From JALHSV01 sp964553535 (GTDB taxonomy: Bacteria > Nitrospirota > Thermodesulfovibrionia > Thermodesulfovibrionales > SM23-35), in assembly GCA_964553535.1 (NCBI GenBank), contig CAZKLK010000038.1, positions 1-13,321 of the forward strand: DNA of 13,321 nt, given 5' to 3'. Every line of letters begins with the position of its first letter. Position 1 is the first letter of the stretch. Positions 1 to 6,059 of this stretch are shown one piece after another. The position numbers and the translations under genes were made by a program. The notes under the pieces were generated by a model. It saw only the letters and a list, made by a program, of their open reading frames with translations, did no database searches and was not told the origin of the DNA.

Positions 1-40
1 AAAGTTTATCGCCGGATCCGGAAATTATTTATTTTAACGA

Positions 41-46
41 GGAGAA
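41..46 (+). promoter_or_regulatory. Ribosome binding site of the OsmC-family gene
   Basis: A GGAGAA purine stretch lies 6 nt before the ATG at 53 and supports that start. The bases before it (1-40) are AT-rich apart from the 10-bp palindrome CCGGATCCGG at 12-21. I see no convincing promoter in the little upstream sequence available, so the operon may begin outside the window. Confidence 0.7.
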
Positions 47-52
47 ATTAAC

Positions 53-541
53 ATGGAAGGCAAGGAAAAGGAACCCCCGGATGCCAATTCGGAAGAATCG
101 CTTTCAAAGGAAGGCGACAAGGAAAAAGCCGCGAATATCAAAAAGGGGATATTAACCTGGGATAAAGACATGGTTTTTACCGCAAGAATCGGCGGCTACG
201 CGATTGATTTTGACGCTGCGGGAAAGGAGGGGTGCGCCCCGACCGACAGTTTACTCATGAGCCTGCCCGGCTGTCTCGCAATTGATATCGTAGTGTTCCT
301 CAGGAAGATGAAGACAGAGATTAAGAAATTCGATATTGAAACAACGGGCGAGGCAAACCCCGCGCCGCCGAAATATTTCAAGGCGATACACATGAAAATC
401 AGTATTGCGGGCAAGGGAATAACCCCCGAAAAACTCGAGAAAGCGATTAATCTTTCGCAGAAGAAATATTGCTCTGTTCGTCATTCGCTGAGAAAAGATA
501 TGGATATTATCATCAGTTATGAAATTGCAGAGCATGACTAA
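53..541 (+). CDS. OsmC-family protein
   Basis: This is a 162-residue OsmC/Ohr-superfamily protein. Members are small cytoplasmic thiol peroxidases that reduce organic hydroperoxides, or close relatives of unknown substrate. The first ~30 residues are a charged, Lys/Glu-rich and probably disordered extension. The OsmC fold follows, with the usual first cysteine in a helix (C74, in LPGCLAID) and the second in the C-terminal half (C140, in KKYCSV). These match the peroxidatic and resolving cysteines of the family. The motif APTDSLLMSLPGC corresponds to the family's typical P-x-E/D-x-L-x-x-x-x-x-x-C region. The start at 53 is supported by GGAGAA just upstream. The 3' end overlaps the NamZ gene, so translation is probably coupled. 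A link to cell-wall salvage is suggested only by operon position. Family assignment is firm; the substrate is unknown. Confidence 0.9.
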   Translation: MEGKEKEPPDANSEESLSKEGDKEKAANIKKGILTWDKDMVFTARIGGYAIDFDAAGKEGCAPTDSLLMSLPGCLAIDIVVFLRKMKTEIKKFDIETTGEANPAPPKYFKAIHMKISIAGKGITPEKLEKAINLSQKKYCSVRHSLRKDMDIIISYEIAEHD

Positions 542-1718
542 GCGGCATGTTTCCGCCGGACTTGACTCGTATGAAAGAAAATGGCCCGGCAGCCTGAAAG
601 GCTCGCATGCCGGCCTGCTTGTTCATCCCGCATCCTTGAACAAAAAGTTTCAGGATACGGTCAGTCTTTTTCTAAACTCGTCCAAGTTTACACTCAAAGC
701 CCTCTTTGGGCCGCAGCACGGCATTCGCGGCGAAACGCAGGACAATATGGTTGAGTGGGAGGGGTACCGGGATAAAAAAACCGGATTGCCGGCGTTTAGT
801 CTTTACGGCGCTATGCGAAAACCCGATCCCGCGATGCTGAAAGACATCGACGTGATGGTTATCGATCTTCAGGATGCCGGTTCGCGTTACTACACATTCA
901 TCTGGACAATGGAACTGTGCATGCAGGCCTGCGCCGAAATGAAGAAATCGGTAGTCATTCTCGACCGGCCAAACCCGATCGGGGGACATAAAGCAGAAGG
1001 GGCTGTCCTGGATCAACAGTTTTCCTCTTTTGTGGGGCTGCGTCCCCTGCCAATTCGACACGGCATGACGACCGGTGAGATCGGGCAGTATCTGCGCCAT
1101 GAATTTTATCCGGCGCTCGATTTCCATGTCATTTCAATGAAGGGCTGGAAAAGAAAGATGTGGTTTGATGAGACCGGACTCCCCTGGGTGATGCCGTCCC
1201 CGAATATGCCGACTCTCGAGACCGCGACAGTCTACCCGGGGATGTGCCTCCTCGAGGGCACCCAAATCAGTGAAGGCAGGGGTACGACCCGGCCTTTCGA
1301 AATATTCGGTGCCCCATTTGTCGATCCGGATTTGCTTGTCAGCCGCCTCAAAGAATACAGCCTGCCCGGGGTGATCTTCAGGCCAGTCTATTTTCAGCCC
1401 ACATTTCAGAAGCATGCCGGCAAATTATGCGGTGGGGCCCAGATCCATATCACAAACAGGGAAAGATTCAGGCCGTTTAAGACCGGCGTTGCCGTCCTGA
1501 AGGCGATACACGATCTCTACCCGGAGCAGTTCGCATGGAAGCAGCCTCCCTACGAGTATGAATATGAGAAGCTGCCGATTGATATCCTCGCGGGATCGGA
1601 CAGGCTGCGGCTGGATATTGAAAGCAGCGTGCCTCTGGATCACATGGAAGAATGGTGGCATGAAGAGTGCAAAGCCTTTGACAGAAAAATAAGGAAAAAA
1701 TATTTGCTGTATGCTTGA
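534..1718 (+). CDS. namZ: DUF1343 / NamZ-type exo-beta-N-acetylmuramidase
   Basis: This protein belongs to the DUF1343 family (394 residues from the ATG at 534). The characterised member, NamZ, cleaves terminal MurNAc from the non-reducing end of peptidoglycan fragments such as MurNAc-GlcNAc. Hallmarks visible in order are GLLVHPAS near the N-terminus, FGPQHGIRGE, VMVIDLQDAGSRYYTFIWTM, ILDRPNPIGG, RHGMTTGEIGQYL, and SPNMPTLETATVYPG followed by LLEGTQISEGRGTTRPFE. The length is usual for the family. I prefer the ATG at 534, which forms an ATGACTAA overlap with the OsmC stop and gives the family-like opening MTKRHVSAGLD. An in-frame ATG at 519 would add five residues. Neither start gives a hydrophobic signal sequence, so the enzyme appears cytoplasmic, unlike secreted Bacillus NamZ. 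The next gene carries MurU- and AmgK-like domains, which fits MurNAc recycling. Confidence 0.85.
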   Translation: MTKRHVSAGLDSYERKWPGSLKGSHAGLLVHPASLNKKFQDTVSLFLNSSKFTLKALFGPQHGIRGETQDNMVEWEGYRDKKTGLPAFSLYGAMRKPDPAMLKDIDVMVIDLQDAGSRYYTFIWTMELCMQACAEMKKSVVILDRPNPIGGHKAEGAVLDQQFSSFVGLRPLPIRHGMTTGEIGQYLRHEFYPALDFHVISMKGWKRKMWFDETGLPWVMPSPNMPTLETATVYPGMCLLEGTQISEGRGTTRPFEIFGAPFVDPDLLVSRLKEYSLPGVIFRPVYFQPTFQKHAGKLCGGAQIHITNRERFRPFKTGVAVLKAIHDLYPEQFAWKQPPYEYEYEKLPIDILAGSDRLRLDIESSVPLDHMEEWWHEECKAFDRKIRKKYLLYA

Positions 1719-1740
1719 CAGATTTAATGCGGTGCTTACC

Positions 1741-1747
1741 AGAAGGA
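1741..1747 (+). promoter_or_regulatory. Ribosome binding site deciding a TTG start
   Basis: AGAAGGA lies 7 nt before the TTG at 1755. No ATG or GTG sits in the same frame between the in-frame TAA at 1725 and this TTG. The encoded protein begins with the nucleotidyltransferase motif almost at once (NLSAFILAAGLGER), so a later start would destroy the domain. TTG is therefore the likely initiator. Confidence 0.7.
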
Positions 1748-1754
1748 ATTTTTC

Positions 1755-3779
1755 TTGAATCTTTCTGCATTTATCCTGGCCGCAGGTCTCGGCGAGAGGC
1801 TTATGCCAATCACCCGGCATATCCCGAAACCCCTGCTCCCGGTTCTCGGGACCACCACCCTGGAATCAGTCCTCCAAAAAATCACCGCCATACCTATATA
1901 TAATATAGCCGTTAATCTTCACCACAAGAGGGAGCTCATCGAAGGCTGGTTGAAACAATCCCCATATCTCGATAAGCTTAGACTTTTTCACGAAGATCCG
2001 ATTCTCGGGACCGGCGGCGCATTGAAAAACGCAGAGTATTTTCTCAAAGGAGGCCCCTTTCTCGTTCATAATTCCGACATTCTCTCCGGGATAGATATTG
2101 GGAAACTGCTCGACTCCCATATCTCTTCAGGCAATATTGCCACCCTTGCGGTTCATAATCACCCGGACTTCAACAGGCTGGAGGTTGATACAGCCGGCAT
2201 GCTCACCGGATTTATTTCGTGCAGGAAGTGGCTGATCGATGGCTGGAGGCCGGCAGCCTTTACCGGAATCGCGGTTTACCAGCCTGAGTTCCTGAAATTC
2301 CTCCCCCCGGGCAATTCGAGCGTCGTCGACGCGTGGTTCGCGGCAATATCAGCCGGGCATGCAATCGGGACATTGGATGTTACCGGGACTTACTGGACGG
2401 ATGTCGGAACACCCTCTTCCTATGCACAGGCTGTGATTCATGCAATGGGGGAGGATGGAGAGAATGTATATATCCACCGGACTGTCGAGGGGTGCAGAGA
2501 TGCGGAATTAGACGGATACATATCGATCGAGAGGGACACCGTCATACATCAGGGCATATTTCTGAGAAACTGCATTTCCCTTCCGGGCGCCACGATCGGC
2601 AGATCTGCCTGCGATGACTCATCTGCCGGATGCTTTCTGACGCTCTTCCGGGGCGCGCCTGATGCCGGACCAGCAAGGAAGTCCTTCGAGAACTGTCTGC
2701 TCGGACCGGATTTCGTCATACAGCTCAGCGAGTCAGACTTCAGAGTTGTTGAGGATAATGCACACTTCCTCATCGGCACCGGCGGTTCCGACCGGACATA
2801 TTACCGGATGAAGGAAGACACCAGTGCAGCGGTTCTCATGCAATGCGCTGCAGATGATCCTGACTTCGAGCGCCACATCGAATATACAACCTTTTTCAGA
2901 AGACATGGAGTGCCGGTACCCGGATTAATCAAAGCCGAACCCATCGCCAAAAGAGCCCTCTTTGAAGACCTCGGTGACATATCCCTTTACAGCTGGCTGA
3001 AATGCCGGCGCTCCGACGAACAGGTTGAGGGTATGTACAGGCGTGTGATTGATATCCTGATCTCCATCCAGACCACCGCGACCCGGCATGCAGATGAATG
3101 CCCGCTCCTTCAGAACCTGATGTTTGATTATGAACATCTCAGGTGGGAAACACGGTATTTTATCGAACGGTTTGTGATCGGCCTCAAAAATATGCATGTA
3201 GTGGATTCCGTCACCCTTGAAAGCGAATTTCACAGGCTCGCTTCGCTGGTGGACTCCTTTCCGAAGACGATCGTTCACCGTGATTTCCAGTCCCAGAATA
3301 TCATGATCCCGCGCGGCGGGAAACCGGGCATAATCGATTTTCAGGGCGCACGGATGGGGCCGCCCGCATATGATGTCGTCTCATTATTATGGGACCCCTA
3401 TTACCGGCTTGAGGACAGCTTAAGAGAAAAGCTTCTGGACTATTATATCTATAAAGTAATCCCCCCGCCCCCCCCTTTTAAAAAGTGGGGAGATTTTGTT
3501 CCATCGGCAAATAGGGATAGTGACGGAGAAGAAATATCCCCTTTTACTAAAGGGGGATCAAGTGGGATTACTGAGAAAGATTTCAGGGGTACCCTTCTCC
3601 CCTGCCGCCTCCAGCGCCACATGCAGGCGCTGGGAGCATACGGCTTTCTCTCAACCGTTAAGGGAAAAAGATTTTTTTTGAAGCATGTTCCCGAAGCATT
3701 GAGGCTCCTGCATGAGGATATCCGTCTCGCCAGGAATGATTATCCGGCGCTGTATGATCTGGTGACAGGAATCCGCTGA
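1755..3779 (+). CDS. MurU-like nucleotidyltransferase fused to AmgK-like sugar kinase
   Basis: This is a 674-residue fusion. Residues 1 to ~225 form a sugar-1-phosphate nucleotidyltransferase, with the signature LAAGLGERLMPIT..PKPLLPV, the acidic HNSDIL motif and WTDVGTPSSY. It resembles MurU, the MurNAc-1-phosphate uridylyltransferase. Residues ~230-325 have hexapeptide-like beta-helix character (ISIERDTVIHQGIFLRNC, LPGATIG). Residues ~335-674 form an aminoglycoside-phosphotransferase-fold kinase with catalytic loop HRDFQSQN (508-515) and metal-binding DFQ (528-530), followed by ARMGPPAYDVVSLL. This closely resembles AmgK, which phosphorylates the anomeric carbon of MurNAc/GlcNAc. Together the domains would turn MurNAc into UDP-MurNAc in the cytoplasm, fed by the upstream NamZ. 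Residues ~569-605 (IPPPPPFKKW to GSSGI) come from a palindromic repeat inserted in frame. The start is TTG. Specificity for MurNAc is inferred from context; another hexose is possible. Confidence 0.85.
   Translation: MNLSAFILAAGLGERLMPITRHIPKPLLPVLGTTTLESVLQKITAIPIYNIAVNLHHKRELIEGWLKQSPYLDKLRLFHEDPILGTGGALKNAEYFLKGGPFLVHNSDILSGIDIGKLLDSHISSGNIATLAVHNHPDFNRLEVDTAGMLTGFISCRKWLIDGWRPAAFTGIAVYQPEFLKFLPPGNSSVVDAWFAAISAGHAIGTLDVTGTYWTDVGTPSSYAQAVIHAMGEDGENVYIHRTVEGCRDAELDGYISIERDTVIHQGIFLRNCISLPGATIGRSACDDSSAGCFLTLFRGAPDAGPARKSFENCLLGPDFVIQLSESDFRVVEDNAHFLIGTGGSDRTYYRMKEDTSAAVLMQCAADDPDFERHIEYTTFFRRHGVPVPGLIKAEPIAKRALFEDLGDISLYSWLKCRRSDEQVEGMYRRVIDILISIQTTATRHADECPLLQNLMFDYEHLRWETRYFIERFVIGLKNMHVVDSVTLESEFHRLASLVDSFPKTIVHRDFQSQNIMIPRGGKPGIIDFQGARMGPPAYDVVSLLWDPYYRLEDSLREKLLDYYIYKVIPPPPPFKKWGDFVPSANRDSDGEEISPFTKGGSSGITEKDFRGTLLPCRLQRHMQALGAYGFLSTVKGKRFFLKHVPEALRLLHEDIRLARNDYPALYDLVTGIR
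3455..3572. repeat. Palindromic mobile-type repeat inserted in a coding sequence
   Basis: The element is bounded by a perfect 9-bp inverted repeat, AGTAATCCC at 3455-3463 and GGGATTACT at 3564-3572. Inside it are a C-rich/AAAA-GTGGGG hairpin (about 3467-3490) and a second hairpin, CCCCTTT-TACT-AAAGGGG (3538-3555). This architecture is that of a MITE- or REP-like dispersed palindromic element. It lies wholly within the kinase domain gene, keeps the frame open and adds about 37 codons of low-complexity Pro/Gly/Ser-rich sequence between DYYIYK and EKDFRGTLLPC. The C6-G-C8 tract at 3461-3475 is error-prone in sequencing, but the conserved kinase sequence resumes in the same frame afterwards, which argues against a frame error. 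Confidence 0.75.
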
Positions 3780-3792
3780 CACATTATTTCAA

Positions 3793-5007
3793 TTAATGCA
3801 ATTTCTCATAATCCGGATGATCATACAGGATAGGCATCCTGTTGACTATCCACCGGAAGACAAGAATTTCCAGAGTTATGATGCCGATGGTAATGACAGC
3901 CTCCATCCATGAGGGGTAATATCTGACAGCGGCATTCCAGTTAAACGCTATTAGACATACATTGATGCGGTTCAGGATGATGCCGAGCACCGTTAAGAGC
4001 GCTGTCAGCCGCACAATCCTGACATTTCGCCATCTCACCCCATAGGCAAAGAGGAATGCCGGAAGTAGAATGAAACCCAGCAGCTCAAACAAGAACCAGT
4101 ACCCGTAATGAGTAAGAAGAAGATCCCATGTATTGGAATGAGCTATACCAATCAATTTAAGGGCAAAATATGTGAGCAGCACCGCGGAACATGCTTTCCC
4201 CAGGCTTATTGTCAGTCTGTCGAATTCAGCGTGGTCGATATGCTTAATCTGGTTTCGGAAGACGCGATGTGTGAGCGAGCTTTCCACAATTACCATGGAA
4301 ATACCGGCGATGATTGCGGACGCAAAGAAAAATACAGGGATAAGTTCCGAATACCAGAGAGGATGGAGTTTGCCCGGCGCAAGGAGGAAAAGAGCGCCAA
4401 GCGCCGATTGATGGAGTGTCGAGAGGATTACTCCAAATATGGTAGCCCCTATAGCCAACCTGTAAAACCATTTTCGAGCCTTCTTCATGTTGAGCCATTC
4501 AAAGATGGCGGGACACCACTCAACAAGCTGGCACGTGAGATAAAGAGCAACATGCCAGGCTATCAGGAACATGACTGAGGTTACCCCAAACGATACAAAC
4601 ATGGGATAAGGGAGACGGTAGTAACGTCCAAGGTCTAAGATCAGTCCGACCACCGCAAAAAGATAGCCGAGAAAGCCTGTAAGAATGGCCGGCCGGACAA
4701 AAATACGGTATTCTTTAAGCCCAAGGATATAAAAGGCTGTTCCCATGACGAAACCACCGGCAGCAAAGGCTACTCCGCAGAGCATATCAATGCCGATCCA
4801 TATCCCCCAGGGATTGGTATCGGAAAGGTTCGTGGCAGGACCGAGTCCGTGTATAAATCTATAGCCCATCACCGGAATCGCAACAATCAGAATCAGCGCT
4901 GCGATTCCATTACATATGGTAAGATTACTCTTAAGATATTCGCGGAATGTCATCCCAAGGAATATCTTCTCCCCGACCCAGGATAACGAATCAGGTCTCC
5001 TGTCCAT
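3793..5007 (-). CDS. hmcC: HmcC-like NrfD/PsrC-family integral membrane subunit
   Basis: This is a 404-residue polytopic membrane protein of the NrfD/PsrC/HybB family, which passes electrons between a periplasmic FeS partner and membrane quinones. About ten hydrophobic segments are visible, among them ICNGIAALILIVAIPVMGYRF, AILTGFLGYLFAVVGLILDL and ALLTVLGIILNRINVCLIAF. The motif NPWGIWIGIDMLCGVAFAAGGF in the second segment is typical of the family (tract at about 4740-4805). The start at 5007 (MDRRPDSLSWVGEKIF) is preferred because AAGAAGG lies just upstream and the ORF overlaps the end of hmcB by only 17 nt. A longer in-frame extension to 5259 would run antisense-like through hmcB coding sequence in another frame and has no membrane character. 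This is the last gene of the Hmc operon and converges on the + strand operon. Confidence 0.9.
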   Translation of the reverse strand: MDRRPDSLSWVGEKIFLGMTFREYLKSNLTICNGIAALILIVAIPVMGYRFIHGLGPATNLSDTNPWGIWIGIDMLCGVAFAAGGFVMGTAFYILGLKEYRIFVRPAILTGFLGYLFAVVGLILDLGRYYRLPYPMFVSFGVTSVMFLIAWHVALYLTCQLVEWCPAIFEWLNMKKARKWFYRLAIGATIFGVILSTLHQSALGALFLLAPGKLHPLWYSELIPVFFFASAIIAGISMVIVESSLTHRVFRNQIKHIDHAEFDRLTISLGKACSAVLLTYFALKLIGIAHSNTWDLLLTHYGYWFLFELLGFILLPAFLFAYGVRWRNVRIVRLTALLTVLGIILNRINVCLIAFNWNAAVRYYPSWMEAVITIGIITLEILVFRWIVNRMPILYDHPDYEKLH

Positions 5008-5941
5008 GTTCACCCGCCTTCTTTTTCTCAAACATGCCGGTTTCCTGAGCATGTTTCCCGCGCATTTTGGAAAAGGCATAGAGACCTGTAAACAGAACCG
5101 GCCAGGAAACAAGCACGGCAGAAACTGCTGTAAGAAAAGTTTTTCCCAGTTTCGGGATCGGGGTTTTCCCGAGGTCTGTTCTGAACCCAATTTCTTCGAA
5201 AGGGTCTGCTGATAAGTACAGCCAGCTTGTACCCCCGACTTCATGCTCTCCATAAACATGATTCACATATTTGCGCGGCTTATTACTTATCCTTTCATAT
5301 GCGAGCTCAATCAGTTCACTCCTTTTCCCGAACCTGAGGGTCTCTGTAGGACAGATTTCGACACATGCCGGAACTCCGCCCTCCTTGCCGATCCTGTCAA
5401 AACAGAAGGTGCATTTTAAAACCCGCGGGGTTATCGGCTCATTATATTCATATGCCGGGATATCGAAGGGGCAGACGATCATACAGTAACGGCACCCGAC
5501 ACAGACGCTTGCATCGTAAACAACAGCAGCTTCAGGAGTCTTCCTGAACGCCTTTACAAAACAGGCAGAGACACAGGCCGGCTCCTCGCAGTGCATGCAC
5601 TGCTTCTTTACATAGACCGGCTTTAAATCCCGTGAACCAATGTATCGGTTTACTACGGTAAAGGCATCCGCGTGGGTTCTCCGGATCTTCTCAAAAACAG
5701 TTTTATCCTCAAATGATTTAATCGGTTTATTGGGCAGTTTATTCCATTCATTACACGCCCATTCACACCTCCTGCATCCGATGCAGAGCGTTGTATCGAC
5801 AAGTACGCCATAACGATTTTTATATCCGGGAAAATCATCCAGCGCAAAGGATTTGGAGGGGCTGCCAATAACGGCGGCGCCCCCTATTGCCGCCATCCTG
5901 CTTAAGAATTCCCTCCTGCTGATTCCCGTTGCCGGCTCCAT
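4991..5941 (-). CDS. hmcB: HmcB-like Tat-exported 4x[4Fe-4S] ferredoxin subunit
   Basis: This is a 316-residue iron-sulfur protein. The N-terminus carries a twin-arginine signal (SRREFLSRMAAIGGAAVIG, residues 8-26), so it should fold in the cytoplasm and act on the outer face of the membrane. Sixteen cysteines form four ferredoxin-type binding groups: C53/56/59/63, C115/118/123/127, C147/150/153/157 and C177/180/193/197. A hydrophobic segment near residues 268-290 probably anchors the C-terminus. This layout matches HmcB and HybA/DsrO-type subunits, which relay electrons from the multiheme cytochrome to the NrfD-like partner (the next gene, overlapping by 17 nt). The gene starts 1 nt after the stop of the small HmcD-position gene, with AAAAGGA as ribosome binding site. 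Role in the Hmc complex follows from family and context. Confidence 0.92.
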   Translation of the reverse strand: MEPATGISRREFLSRMAAIGGAAVIGSPSKSFALDDFPGYKNRYGVLVDTTLCIGCRRCEWACNEWNKLPNKPIKSFEDKTVFEKIRRTHADAFTVVNRYIGSRDLKPVYVKKQCMHCEEPACVSACFVKAFRKTPEAAVVYDASVCVGCRYCMIVCPFDIPAYEYNEPITPRVLKCTFCFDRIGKEGGVPACVEICPTETLRFGKRSELIELAYERISNKPRKYVNHVYGEHEVGGTSWLYLSADPFEEIGFRTDLGKTPIPKLGKTFLTAVSAVLVSWPVLFTGLYAFSKMRGKHAQETGMFEKKKAGEHGQET

Positions 5942-5942
5942 A

Positions 5943-6059
5943 TTATCCTTTTTCTGTATTAAGGAATTTCCAGAAAAGTATGAACAGCACCATGAATAAC
6001 ACGGCGATGAGATACTCGTTCCCCTTTACAGTTAGAAAAAATTCATTGAAGGTATTCAT
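5943..6059 (-). CDS. hmcD: Small single-span membrane protein in the HmcD position
   Basis: This 38-residue protein starts at the ATG at 6059, whose ATGA overlaps the hmcA stop. It has a short polar N-terminus (MNTFNEFFLTVKGNEY), one transmembrane helix (LIAVLFMVLFILFWKFL) and a short charged end. In Desulfovibrio the Hmc operon also has a very small membrane subunit, HmcD, between the other membrane genes; this gene fits that place by size, topology and tight spacing (4-nt overlap upstream, 1-nt gap to hmcB). Sequence homology cannot be judged from so short a protein. The reading frame is open to 6137, but the extra 26 codons lie inside hmcA and are not needed. It may stabilise the NrfD-like and cytochrome b subunits; this is inference. 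Confidence 0.7.
   Translation of the reverse strand: MNTFNEFFLTVKGNEYLIAVLFMVLFILFWKFLNTEKG

Noticed and set aside
12..21. 10-bp palindrome CCGGATCCGG near the left edge
   Set aside because: Short, and too little upstream sequence is visible to tie it to a promoter or terminator.
4108..4578. Open frame of 156 codons on the + strand
   Set aside because: It is antisense to hmcC, with no recognisable domain and no ribosome binding site.
5008..5259. 84-codon N-terminal extension of hmcC
   Set aside because: It overlaps hmcB coding sequence in another frame, has no membrane or family character, and the ATG at 5007 has a good ribosome binding site and family-like start.
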